A stretch of 64,000 nucleotides of DNA from Acetobacteraceae bacterium. GTDB taxonomy: Bacteria; Pseudomonadota; Alphaproteobacteria; Acetobacterales; Acetobacteraceae. Under the pieces are notes generated by a model. It was not told the DNA's origin. It searched no databases and was given only the letters and a program-made list of their open reading frames with translations. Below, in pieces: positions 8,735 to 17,208 of this stretch. A program made the translations under genes and the position numbers. Numbering within the stretch: position 1 is the first letter of the stretch; every line of letters starts with the position of its first letter. The stretch is from assembly GCA_024280945.1 (NCBI GenBank), contig JAMXLO010000146.1:105103-169102 (forward strand), read 5' to 3'.

Positions 8735-10027
8735 TCAGGTTCGCTTATAGGGTTTCAGTATGCGATCCGACTCGGACTGCGCGTCACCCATTGCCTGAGC
8801 CGGCGTCTTGCTCCCGTTGAGGCAGGCCTGGATGTTGTCCGTCAGAATCTTGTACACACGCTGGTTCTCGTGCACCGACAGTTCTCCCGTCGCCACCGGC
8901 AGGAAGGTGCGCCCTACGCCTGCGGCCGGCACCTTCGCGATATGATCCTTCATGATCTGTGTCTCATATGCCGCCGGACTGGTGGCGATGTAGCCGGTAT
9001 GGGCTGACCAATCCGCGGCGCGCTCCGGGGCGCTGACCCATCGGGCAAAACGCAGACTCGCAATACGTTCGGCTGGACTGGCACTCCTGAAGAAATACAT
9101 ATTTGCGCCACCGACGACGGTGTGCGGCGAGTTCTTGCCGGCCAAGCCCGCCATGCCGAATGGGAACTTTGCCTTGTCGAGGAAATTGGACAGGCCGCCT
9201 GTCGTGAACTGAATGATCGCCGTGTTGCCTTCCAGGAAGTCCGGGGATAGTTGCGGCCAATTGGATACGCCCTCCGGGGTCACGTGATGATCCGCCGAGA
9301 GGCTGCGCCAGAAGGCCATCGCCTCGATGGTCTTCGGCTGATTGAAATAGACCTCGGTGCCAGCTTGGTTCATCAGAATTTGCTCGGCCTGATTGGCGAA
9401 TGCGCCAAATGTCCATTGCGCGTTGCCGAGATCGCCGGCCATTTTTACACCCCACCTGGTCACCCGGCCGGACGGATCGCGTTTGGTCAGCTTCCCGGCG
9501 GCAGTAGCGAGACCAGCCCAGGTCGTGGGGAACTTGTCCGGATCCAGGCCTGCATCCGCGAAAGCACTCCTGTTGTAGTAGAACACCGCGGTCGAACGCT
9601 GGAACGGCACCGACCAAGTCTTTCCCTCAGCGTGACTATTTGCCATGAACGCAGGGTAAAACCCGTCGAGCCACCGCTTCGCATCGGCGTCCAATCCGAT
9701 ATCGTCCAGTGCAACCAGTATGTCCTGATCGACCAGGCTGTGTATCTCGGATGCCCATAACACTGAGAATTGCGGGCCGGCGCCGGACTTGATCGCGGTC
9801 AGAGCTTTGATCAGTGTCTGGCTGTAGTCGCCAGCGTAAACCGGTTCGACGACTATGCCGGTCTCCTGTTGGAATGCCTTGCAGTAGCCGTCGATGATGG
9901 CGGCGATCGGTCCTCCCACGGCCACCGGATAGTAGAAGGTCAATTTCTGCACAGTCTGGGCGCGCGCAATGGCCGGCGCGGCAAGGACGGCGGTCGTGGC
10001 GGCAAGCAGTGACCTTCGTTGCAGCAT
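8735..10027 (-). CDS. Extracellular solute-binding protein, UgpB-like (family 1)
   Basis: 430 residues. The N-terminus is a signal peptide with an RRSLLAAT stretch (possibly Tat-directed, otherwise Sec) ending at the AIARAQ cleavage region. The mature domain resembles UgpB-type proteins (FYYPVAVGGPIAAIIDGYC, then PVYAGDYSQTLIKA), so a glycerol-phosphate or similar polyol-phosphate ligand is plausible but unproven. It lies between the ATPase and permease genes with short gaps (about 20 and 15 bases). Confidence 0.9.
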   Translation of the reverse strand: MLQRRSLLAATTAVLAAPAIARAQTVQKLTFYYPVAVGGPIAAIIDGYCKAFQQETGIVVEPVYAGDYSQTLIKALTAIKSGAGPQFSVLWASEIHSLVDQDILVALDDIGLDADAKRWLDGFYPAFMANSHAEGKTWSVPFQRSTAVFYYNRSAFADAGLDPDKFPTTWAGLATAAGKLTKRDPSGRVTRWGVKMAGDLGNAQWTFGAFANQAEQILMNQAGTEVYFNQPKTIEAMAFWRSLSADHHVTPEGVSNWPQLSPDFLEGNTAIIQFTTGGLSNFLDKAKFPFGMAGLAGKNSPHTVVGGANMYFFRSASPAERIASLRFARWVSAPERAADWSAHTGYIATSPAAYETQIMKDHIAKVPAAGVGRTFLPVATGELSVHENQRVYKILTDNIQACLNGSKTPAQAMGDAQSESDRILKPYKRT

Positions 10028-10048
10028 TGTTGGACCCCCTGTTGCGAC

Positions 10049-11185
10049 TTAGTCGCCAAGCTCGTGGACCAGTCGTGTGACTGGTTGATTGCGTACCGCC
10101 CGGGATATGGCGACGCCAGTCGCCGCATCGAAAAGATGGACCGGCTGATCAGTGGCGAGATGCACTGCCGCACCGATGGAAACATCAACGCGGCCGGGAA
10201 GCCGCGCGAGCAGACGAGCCTCGCCTACGTTGCAGGTCAAGATCGTCTCTGCACCCAGGTATTCGGCGAGCTCCACATGCACGGGAATGCCACGTTCGGC
10301 CAGTCTGAGATTCTCAGGCCGGATGCCACCGAGCAGCTCGCCGGGGGCTGCGGGCGCGACAACGGGCGATGTAGTGCCTCGCAAGACAAGACCATCGGCG
10401 GCCCGATCGAGCGAAAACAGATTCATTGGTGGCGTCCCCAGGAAGCTCGCAGCAAAGCTGGTTGCTGGATTTGCATAGATTTCCGCCGGCGGCGCATCCT
10501 GCTCAACACGACCGCTGCGCAGGAGCACGATCTGATCAGCCATCGCCATGGCCTCGGTCTGGTCATGGGTCACATACAGCATGGTGATGCCCAACCGGCG
10601 TTGCAGTGCAAGGATCTCCCTACGCATATCGGCGCGGAGCTGGGCATCCAGATTGGACAGCGGCTCATCCATCAGACAGACCGGCGTCTCGGCCACGATG
10701 GCTCGCCCCAGCGCCACGCGCTGCTGCTGGCCGCCTGAAAGCTGGCCAGGCTTGCGCTGCAGCAGGTGGGCGATGTCGAGGATTTCGACCGCCCGCTTCA
10801 GACGACGTGCCCGTTCGGACGCTGCGACGCGACGCGCCCTGAGACCAAACATGATGTTTTCAGCAACGTTCAGATGGGGGAACAATGCATAGGACTGAAA
10901 TACCATTGCCACACCGCGCGCTGCGGGTGGTGCGCGCGTAACGTCACGGCCAGCGATCTGCACGCAACCTGAGCTTGCCGTCTCCAGCCCGGCGACGATC
11001 CGAAGGCAGGTGGTCTTGCCGCACCCGGAAGGGCCCAGCAGCACGGTGAAATGGCCGGGCTCGACATTGATCGACACGCGATCCAGCGCCGCGACCGATC
11101 CCCAGTGTCGGCTGACACTGACCAATCGCACAGATGCGCCAGCTGAGCGGGGTGGTTCCGGCTTGGCTGCCGAGGCGGCGAACAT
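10049..11185 (-). CDS. ABC importer ATPase, UgpC/MalK type
   Basis: 378 residues from the ATG at 11185; a TTG at 11215 would add ten residues. Walker A is GPSGCGKTT, the signature is [14 protein letters not shown], and Walker B is VCLMDEPLSNLD with the H-loop YVTHDQTEA. The C-terminal third is the TOBE/MalK-type regulatory domain (LLGGIRPENLRLAERGIPV). First gene of the minus-strand run ending at 4519. Its start lies 137 bases from the divergent aroE start. Confidence 0.93.
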   Translation of the reverse strand: MFAASAAKPEPPRSAGASVRLVSVSRHWGSVAALDRVSINVEPGHFTVLLGPSGCGKTTCLRIVAGLETASSGCVQIAGRDVTRAPPAARGVAMVFQSYALFPHLNVAENIMFGLRARRVAASERARRLKRAVEILDIAHLLQRKPGQLSGGQQQRVALGRAIVAETPVCLMDEPLSNLDAQLRADMRREILALQRRLGITMLYVTHDQTEAMAMADQIVLLRSGRVEQDAPPAEIYANPATSFAASFLGTPPMNLFSLDRAADGLVLRGTTSPVVAPAAPGELLGGIRPENLRLAERGIPVHVELAEYLGAETILTCNVGEARLLARLPGRVDVSIGAAVHLATDQPVHLFDAATGVAISRAVRNQPVTRLVHELGD

Positions 11186-11322
11186 GCAGCAGAACTCACG
11201 GTGAGAGCGGCGCAATTTGTACGGTGATTAACGGCCAGGGCAAGCAGCATGGCAGGCCAAACCGCGGCGTATGGGCAAAGCCAGGCATTGATCTTCGCCA
11301 CGGTGCTTGGAATGGTGGCGCC

Positions 11323-12159
11323 ATGTCCATTCTCTCCGGCCACGCAAGAGTCGCGGGGATTGCTGGTTGGCCTGTTACCTACTCGCGCTCGCCCCGCTTG
11401 CACGGATTTTGGCTACAGCGCCATGGCATCGACGGCGCGTACATTCCTCTGCCGATCCGTCCCGGCGATCTTCCCATCGCAGCCCGGGGCCTGCTGGCGG
11501 CAGGGTTCGCCGGTGCCAATGTCACCATACCGCACAAGCTGGCAGCGTTCGAGATCTGCGACACAGTCGATGATACGGCCCGGCGCGCCGGCGCGGTGAA
11601 CACCCTGGTCTTTCGGGATGGCAAGATCGCCGGCAGCAACACTGATGGATACGGTTTTGTTGCCAACCTGCAGGCGCATGACGTTGACCCGGTTGCCGGG
11701 CCGGCACTGCTGCTGGGTGCCGGAGGCTCGGCTCGCGCCGTTGCCGCGGCATTGCTGGACGCGGGCGCGGTGGTCACGATTTCCAATCGCACCCGCGCGC
11801 GGGCCGAGAACTTGGCGCGGGATCTGCCGGGGTTACGGGTTGTGGAATGGAACACAAGGAACGCCGCCCTGCGCGATCACGCCCTGGTCGTCAACACCAC
11901 GCCACTGGGAATGGTCGGCCATGAGCCGCTCGAACTGGACCTGTCTGCGGCGCCCGCCTCACTGGTTGTGGCGGACAATGTGTACGTACCACTCGAAACA
12001 TCGCTGCTGGCCGCGGCCGATGCCCGCGGGCTCCGCAGTATCGGGGGGCTGGGCATGCTGCTGCACCAGGCGGTCCCCGGCTTTCAGTCGTGGTTCGGGG
12101 TCAAACCAGTTGTGGACGAAGAACTGCGACGTTTCGTCGCGGCAGATCTTCTGGCGTAA
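11323..12159 (+). CDS. aroE: Shikimate dehydrogenase (NADP+)
   Basis: 278 residues from the ATG at 11323 (MSILSGHARVAGIAGWPVTYSRSP). The shikimate pocket is shown by SRSPRLH, the catalytic Lys in NVTIPHK and the Asp in NTDGYGF. The NADP-binding loop is LLGAGGSARAV. The frame is open upstream to 11134, but that part overlaps the ABC ATPase gene. It reduces 3-dehydroshikimate to shikimate. Its stop overlaps the coaE start as TAATG. Confidence 0.95.
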   Translation: MSILSGHARVAGIAGWPVTYSRSPRLHGFWLQRHGIDGAYIPLPIRPGDLPIAARGLLAAGFAGANVTIPHKLAAFEICDTVDDTARRAGAVNTLVFRDGKIAGSNTDGYGFVANLQAHDVDPVAGPALLLGAGGSARAVAAALLDAGAVVTISNRTRARAENLARDLPGLRVVEWNTRNAALRDHALVVNTTPLGMVGHEPLELDLSAAPASLVVADNVYVPLETSLLAAADARGLRSIGGLGMLLHQAVPGFQSWFGVKPVVDEELRRFVAADLLA

Positions 12160-12770
12160 TGATCATTCTTGGCCTGACTGGCGGGATTGGGATGGGCAAG
12201 TCGACGGCCGCCGCCGCCTTTCGCCGGGCCCACATACCGGTATTCGACGCCGATGCTGCCGTGCACCGGATGCAGGCGCGCGGCGGACGGGCTGTGCGTG
12301 CGATCGGCGCCGCCTTTCCTGGGACTGTACGGGATGGATCGGTGGATCGCGCGGCGTTGCGGGAGGCAGTACTCGGCGACCCTCAGGCACTCTCGCGGTT
12401 GGAAGCCATTCTGCATCCGATGGTGCGCGAAGAAGAGCACGCCTTTGTGTCACGTGCCAGACGCCGAGGGTCCCATGCCGTCGTTTTGGATATTCCGCTG
12501 CTGCTGGAGACGGGCGGGGACCGGCGGGTCGACCGCGTCATCGTGGTGACTGCGCCGCGAGCGGTGCAGATCCAGCGGATACGGGCGCGCCGGAGAATGA
12601 GCGACTCGGATATCCAGGCTGTAATAGCGCGGCAGATGCCGGATGAGGAAAAGCGCCGCCGCGCCGACGTGGTCATCCGCACCGGGCTGTCGCGGCACGC
12701 GTCGCTGAAGGCGTTGAGCCGCGTCATAAGGGGGGTTCGCGGTGACACGTGCCATTCTGTTCGATACTGA
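12159..12770 (+). CDS. coaE: Dephospho-CoA kinase
   Basis: 203 residues from the ATG at 12159 (MIILGLTGGIGMGKST), giving the P-loop at the N-terminus; PVFDADAAVH is the conserved CoaE acidic block. It phosphorylates the ribose 3'-OH in the last step of CoA synthesis. The start overlaps the aroE stop and the 3' end overlaps dnaQ by 29 bases, a tight aroE-coaE-dnaQ operon as found in many alphaproteobacteria. Confidence 0.95.
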   Translation: MIILGLTGGIGMGKSTAAAAFRRAHIPVFDADAAVHRMQARGGRAVRAIGAAFPGTVRDGSVDRAALREAVLGDPQALSRLEAILHPMVREEEHAFVSRARRRGSHAVVLDIPLLLETGGDRRVDRVIVVTAPRAVQIQRIRARRRMSDSDIQAVIARQMPDEEKRRRADVVIRTGLSRHASLKALSRVIRGVRGDTCHSVRY

Positions 12771-13419
12771 GACCACCGGTCTAGAGCCGCATCTCGGTCA
12801 CCGTGTGATTGAGGTTGCTGCGGTGGAATTGATCAATGATCTGCCGACCGGCAAGCACTTCCACAAATTGATCCATCCAGAGCGCGACGTGCCCGAGGAA
12901 GCTACCAGGATTCATGGCTTTACGCTGGCTGATCTCGTCGACAAGCCGCGCTTCGGAGATATTGTCGATGACCTGCTGGAGTTCTTCGGCGACGCGAAGC
13001 TGATAGCGCATAATGCGCCGTTCGATTTTGCGTTCCTGGATTATGAATTCGGCCTTCTCAGGTTACCCCCGCTTTCTGCACATCGCATGATCGACACGCT
13101 GGGGCTGGCAAAGGCTCGATTTCCTGGCATGCCGAATAGCCTCGACGCACTATGCAGGCGTTTCGCCATCGATCTTAGTGCACGGGCAACACACAATGCC
13201 CTGCTCGACTGCAAGCTTCTGGCGGATGTCTACCTGGAGCTCACCGGCGGCAGGCAGCGTGGGTTGTCCCTGACGACCGCAAAGACTGCGATCGAACTGG
13301 TCGTCTACACTTATGAGGGCAGCCGCATCCCGCGACCGATTGTGCCCACAGCCGACGAGCTGGCCGCACACGCGGCCTTCCTCAGCAGGCTAAAGGATCC
13401 CGTCTGGCTGAATGGCTGA
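12742..13419 (+). CDS. dnaQ: DNA polymerase III epsilon subunit (3'-5' proofreading exonuclease)
   Basis: 225 residues starting with GTG at 12742. The DEDDh exonuclease motifs are present: D8 and E10 in FDTETTGLE, the middle Asp in HNAPFDFAFLD, and the final His/Asp in THNALLDCKLLADVYLELTGG. It proofreads within the replicative polymerase core. It overlaps coaE by 29 bases and ends convergent to secB. Confidence 0.95.
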   Translation: MTRAILFDTETTGLEPHLGHRVIEVAAVELINDLPTGKHFHKLIHPERDVPEEATRIHGFTLADLVDKPRFGDIVDDLLEFFGDAKLIAHNAPFDFAFLDYEFGLLRLPPLSAHRMIDTLGLAKARFPGMPNSLDALCRRFAIDLSARATHNALLDCKLLADVYLELTGGRQRGLSLTTAKTAIELVVYTYEGSRIPRPIVPTADELAAHAAFLSRLKDPVWLNG

Positions 13420-13440
13420 AGCCCGCCCGGGGCGGCTTCA
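13417..13440. terminator. Imperfect hairpin between convergent dnaQ and secB
   Basis: TGAAGCC at 13417-13423 pairs with GGCTTCA at 13434-13440, and GCC/GGC extends the stem with one bulged C. The hairpin contains both stop codons. No T-run follows on either strand, so an intrinsic bidirectional terminator is only a suggestion. Confidence 0.35.
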
Positions 13441-13974
13441 GGCGACCACCGACGTTCCCGGCTGGTTCTGCGCCTGCGCCCGGCGCGCCTGCCAGAGCGC
13501 AACGAAATCGATCGGCTGCAGCAATACCGGCGGGAACCCGCCATCGCGCGTCACGTCGGATAGAATGTTGCGGGCGAATGGGAAGAGGATGCGCGGACAC
13601 TCCACCAGCAGCACCGGCTCCACCGCGTTGTCTGGCAATCCGCTCAGGGTGAAGACCCCGGCGTAGGTTAGTTCAGCCACGAACACAGTTGGCGGCACGG
13701 CGGCCGCTTGGCCATTGCCCGACGGGGGAGCAGCCTCGTGCGCTTCGGCACGGATCATGATAGCGACTTCGTAGACGCTCTGACCCTCCTGCACCCGACG
13801 TGCCTGAACATCCAGGTTGATGTTCACCTGAGGCTGTGCGCGGAGTTGCGTGTAGATCTGTGGGGCACCGGGCACCTCGAACGAGAGGTCCTTGACGTAC
13901 TGGATATTGACCACGAGCGGAGGCGTCTGTTGCTGGCCCTGGTGGGGCGGTATGGTCGTCTCGGACATTGCCAT
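13438..13974 (-). CDS. secB: Protein-export chaperone SecB
   Basis: 178 residues. The SecB core is recognisable (VNIQYVKDLSFEVPGAP, VNINLDVQARR) and the end reads PVLLQPIDFVALWQ. It holds preproteins unfolded and hands them to SecA. ATG at 13974 gives MAMSETT; the in-frame ATG two codons later is an equally good start. An unusual feature is a glycine/alanine/proline-rich linker (about residues 99-113) within the core. Confidence 0.95.
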   Translation of the reverse strand: MAMSETTIPPHQGQQQTPPLVVNIQYVKDLSFEVPGAPQIYTQLRAQPQVNINLDVQARRVQEGQSVYEVAIMIRAEAHEAAPPSGNGQAAAVPPTVFVAELTYAGVFTLSGLPDNAVEPVLLVECPRILFPFARNILSDVTRDGGFPPVLLQPIDFVALWQARRAQAQNQPGTSVVA

Positions 13975-14071
13975 CTCCGTATCGTTGCGGACCTGGGCCG
14001 TCGGGTCAGCCTGCCGGGGCCGGGTAGCACGTATGGCAGCGTGGCGCCAACAGTTCTGGAGCTGGCCTCAG

Positions 14072-14626
14072 TCAGGCACGCCACGTGAGTTGCTCTGGTG
14101 CGGGACCGTTCGGGTCGCACCGCAGCCATTCACCGTTCGTGACGCTCTTGCCGGTCATACACAGAATGAAGCCCCAGTGGCTGATCACGAGCGTGTCGGT
14201 CCAATCCGGCAGGGCGGCCATCTCGGCGCGGAACAGCGCTGCACGGCCAATCACTGAATTGGCCGGCTCCTCGATCGCCGGCCACCAGACTTCGTCGATT
14301 GCGGAAAAGTCATGCTCCGGCCATGAGCGCTCCAGCTCGGTCCTGGGGCTCCCTACGTCGCAGGCGAACGCGAAGCGCTCGCGCACCACTGGATTGACCA
14401 GCAGCTTGACCCCCAACGACCGAACAATCGGTGCAGCCGTTTGCAGCGCGCGCGTGTACGGAGAGACGATGATCCGAGTGATCCGTTCGCCGGCCAGGCG
14501 GCGCGCCGCCTCCATCGCCTGCACATGACCGAGCTCGGTCAGGCGGGGATCAACGATCCCGGGGTCACGGCGTGTCGCGGTGAAGTGCAGGTTGAACTCG
14601 CTCTGGCCGTGCCGCAGCAGGATCAT
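14072..14626 (-). CDS. Histidine phosphatase family (phosphoglycerate mutase-like) protein
   Basis: 184 residues from the ATG at 14626 (MILLRHGQSEFN). The phosphohistidine motif RHG is at residues 5-7, with the second active-site His in LVISHWG and the PYTRALQTA segment between. The substrate is unknown; many bacterial members act on small phosphoesters. An upstream in-frame start at 14662 adds twelve residues without homology value. Confidence 0.85.
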   Translation of the reverse strand: MILLRHGQSEFNLHFTATRRDPGIVDPRLTELGHVQAMEAARRLAGERITRIIVSPYTRALQTAAPIVRSLGVKLLVNPVVRERFAFACDVGSPRTELERSWPEHDFSAIDEVWWPAIEEPANSVIGRAALFRAEMAALPDWTDTLVISHWGFILCMTGKSVTNGEWLRCDPNGPAPEQLTWRA

Positions 14627-14687
14627 CGCCGTGGCAATACAGGCCGAGATCGTGGCCGGCAACCCAACGGCGGGGTGCCAGAAAAAT

Positions 14688-14716
14688 TTGTCTCGACGTC
14701 AGGTCGCGCTTATCTG
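14688..14716 (+). promoter_or_regulatory. Candidate sigma-70 promoter for the Tim44-domain gene
   Basis: TTGTCT (14688-14693), a 17-base spacer and TATCTG (14711-14716). It ends about 20 bases before the gene's start codon, which has a GAGGAGAG ribosome site. Fair match to the consensus; not tested. Confidence 0.4.
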
Positions 14717-14737
14717 TTGTCATTGAGGAGAGATGCA

Positions 14738-15409
14738 ATGGGTGCGAGCGGCAGTTTTCCGGTTGACCTTATTCTGTTCGGGATGATCGCGGCATTTCTG
14801 GTGCTGCGCCTGCGCAGCATTCTTGGCCGGCGCACCGGCTTCGAGCGCCAGGCTCCCCCCTATCAGCCGCAGCCTGGGCCAACCCCGGCAGGGCCCGTCA
14901 TCGAGGGGCAAGCCGAGCCGCCCGCACCAGCGGCGGCCCGCAATATCCCGGAGCCGGCCAGCGCAGTCGGACAGACGCTGGCGCGCATGCGATCCATTGA
15001 CCGGAACTTCGACCCGTCGACGTTCCTTGATGGCGCGGAGAAGGCCTTCCGGATGATCGTGGCCGCTTTCGCTGCTGGCGACCGCGCAACCTTGCAGAGC
15101 CTGCTGTCGCGGGACACCTATAATGCATTTGAGCAGGCGATCAGTCTGCGCGAAGCCGCCGCCCAGAAACAGGTGAGCGCGATTCACGCGATCCACAGCT
15201 CCACGATTGAGGACGCGGAGCTGCGCGGCACCGAGGCCTCGGTCACCGTGCGTTTCGTATCCGACCAGACCAGTCTGACGCAGGACAAAGATGGGCACCC
15301 TGTCGTAGGCACCGATGCGGTGACTGAGATCACCGACATTTGGACCTTCGAACGAGACCTCGCGATGCCTGACCCGGTTTGGCATCTGGTTGCCGCCCGC
15401 AGTGCGTGA
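14738..15409 (+). CDS. Tim44/TimA-domain inner-membrane-associated protein
   Basis: 223 residues from the ATG at 14738, which follows GAGGAGAG. An N-terminal membrane helix (VDLILFGMIAAFLVLRL) and a proline-rich linker (about residues 45-75) lead to a Tim44-like domain with FLDGAEKAFRMIVAAFAAGDRATLQ. Alphaproteobacterial homologues sit next to secB, as here. They are the likely bacterial relatives of mitochondrial Tim44, but their exact role is not settled. Confidence 0.88.
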   Translation: MGASGSFPVDLILFGMIAAFLVLRLRSILGRRTGFERQAPPYQPQPGPTPAGPVIEGQAEPPAPAAARNIPEPASAVGQTLARMRSIDRNFDPSTFLDGAEKAFRMIVAAFAAGDRATLQSLLSRDTYNAFEQAISLREAAAQKQVSAIHAIHSSTIEDAELRGTEASVTVRFVSDQTSLTQDKDGHPVVGTDAVTEITDIWTFERDLAMPDPVWHLVAARSA

Positions 15410-15468
15410 CCCGGGCGATGCGGCATGCGGATAGCGCGTGCCCTGATCCGCGCTTGGTGATCGCCTGA

Positions 15469-16239
15469 ATGCCGCCGTCCCGGCCTCGTGTGGCGTTGTT
15501 TGTCACCTGTCTCGTCGATCTGCATCGTCCGACGGTTGCATTCGCCGCCATCCGGCTGCTGCAGGGAGCAGGCTGCCAGGTCGAGGTACCGCGCGCGCAG
15601 ACCTGCTGCGGCCAGATAGCCTACAACTCGGGAGACAGGACGACCGCAAGGGATATCGGCGTCACGATCCTCGAGGCGTTCGGAGGCTATGACTATGTTG
15701 TCGTACCGTCCGGGTCTTGCGGCAGCATGCTTAAGCTTCATCTGCCACTGCTCTTTGACGACGACCCCAATCTCCGGTCGCGCGCGAACTCTCTCGCCGA
15801 GAGGACATTCGAGCTGGTCAGCTTCCTCAGCGATGTCATGAGCCTGGAGCAGCTACCCACTCGTCATGCTGGCGGTCCCGTCACTTATCACGATAGCTGC
15901 TCAGGCCTACGTGAGCTCGGGATACAGGAGCAGCCACGCAAATTCCTGCGGACGATCGGCGCCACGATCACCGAGATGCCGGACGCGGACGTCTGCTGTG
16001 GCTTTGGTGGCACGTTTTGCGTCAAATATCCCGAAATCTCAGTTCGAATGGCATCAGATAAAGTTCGCAACATCCTCGCGACCGGAGCAGAGACCGTAAC
16101 GGCGGGAGATTTAGGGTGTTTGCTCAACATTGCGGGGCGGCTGCAGCGGGAAGGCCATCAAATCCGAACGCGCCACGTGGCTGAGCTGCTCGCGGGCATG
16201 ACTAAGGATGTCCGAGCAATTGGCGAGCCCCCAGAGTAG
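15469..16239 (+). CDS. LutA/YkgE-like (Fe-S)-binding protein with two CCG domains
   Basis: 256 residues. Two cysteine-rich domains are visible: TCLVDL with TCCGQIAYNSGD in the first half, and DSCSGLREL with CCGFGGTFCVKYPEIS in the second. This layout matches LutA of the L-lactate oxidation complex LutABC, where the domains bind Fe-S or redox cofactors. No lutB or lutC partner lies in the window, so it is an orphan here. ATG at 15469 was taken; the ribosome site is weak. Confidence 0.82.
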   Translation: MPPSRPRVALFVTCLVDLHRPTVAFAAIRLLQGAGCQVEVPRAQTCCGQIAYNSGDRTTARDIGVTILEAFGGYDYVVVPSGSCGSMLKLHLPLLFDDDPNLRSRANSLAERTFELVSFLSDVMSLEQLPTRHAGGPVTYHDSCSGLRELGIQEQPRKFLRTIGATITEMPDADVCCGFGGTFCVKYPEISVRMASDKVRNILATGAETVTAGDLGCLLNIAGRLQREGHQIRTRHVAELLAGMTKDVRAIGEPPE

Positions 16240-16271
16240 GACGTCTGACCCTAGCTAGGCTCACCTTCCAG

Positions 16272-17066
16272 CTAGTGGCCGCGCAGGATTTGGCTCAGGA
16301 ATAACTTCAGGCGGTCGGTCTGCGGGCTGCCGAACATCCGTTCCGGGGAGCCGATTTCGACAATCTCGCCACGGTCCATGAAGACGACCCGATCCGCCAC
16401 CTGGCGTGCGAACCCCATTTCATGGGTCACGCAAATCATGGTCATGCCTGATTCGGCCAACTCGATCATGACATCCAGAACCTCCTTGATCATCTCAGGA
16501 TCGAGCGCGGAGGTCGGCTCATCGAACAGCATGATCTTCGGTCGCATGCAGAGCGCTCGTGCAATGGCAACGCGCTGTTGTTGCCCACCCGAGAGTTGAC
16601 CTGGATACTTTCTGGCCTGCTCGGGAATCTTCACACGAGTGAGATAATGCATGGCCAACTCCTCGGCCTCGGCCCGTTGCATTCTGCGGACCCAGATCGG
16701 TGCGAGCGTACAGTTTTCCAAGATTGTCAAATGAGGAAAGAGATTGAATGATTGAAACACCATGCCGACTTCGCGACGGATCATATCAAGGGACCGCAGG
16801 TCGTCGGTCAGTTCGACTCCGTCGACGACGATTTTACCTTGCTGGTGAGTCTCAAGTCGGTTGACACAGCGGATCATTGTTGACTTACCGGAGCCGGACG
16901 GTCCGCAAACGACAACACGCTCCTTCTCCGCCACACTCAGCGAAACATCGCGAAGCACATGGAGCGAACCAAACCACTTGTTCACCTTGTCCATAACAAT
17001 GATCGGTGGAGCACTGGTATTCGCAAGGTGAGCAACCACATGGTCCGCAGTGACAGGCTGACTCAT
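16272..17066 (-). CDS. Polar amino acid ABC transporter ATPase (GlnQ/AapP type), orphan
   Basis: 264 residues from the ATG at 17066; a GTG at 17087 would add seven. Walker A is GPSGSGKST, the signature [14 protein letters not shown], Walker [16 protein letters not shown] and the H-loop CVTHEMGFA. This set is typical of the amino-acid uptake group. No permease or binding protein lies next to it; the upstream neighbour is a regulator on the same strand 142 bases away. It may serve a transporter encoded elsewhere, or its partners were lost. Confidence 0.9.
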   Translation of the reverse strand: MSQPVTADHVVAHLANTSAPPIIVMDKVNKWFGSLHVLRDVSLSVAEKERVVVCGPSGSGKSTMIRCVNRLETHQQGKIVVDGVELTDDLRSLDMIRREVGMVFQSFNLFPHLTILENCTLAPIWVRRMQRAEAEELAMHYLTRVKIPEQARKYPGQLSGGQQQRVAIARALCMRPKIMLFDEPTSALDPEMIKEVLDVMIELAESGMTMICVTHEMGFARQVADRVVFMDRGEIVEIGSPERMFGSPQTDRLKLFLSQILRGH

Positions 17067-17208
17067 CGCGATGCCCAGCTGGGACACGGAGCAGTTGGCG
17101 TTCCAACGCGCGACTGCATTGCAGGAAACTCCTCAATCGAAGCGGATTGGCTTCGCCAGAGGCGGCACTGTGCGGTGCGCTGCACGAAATTACAATGGCC
17201 CGCGGTTC

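Noticed and set aside
11186..11322. Upstream extension of aroE to 11134
   Set aside because: The added residues lack homology to shikimate dehydrogenase and overlap the ABC ATPase 5' end; the ATG at 11323 fits the family start.
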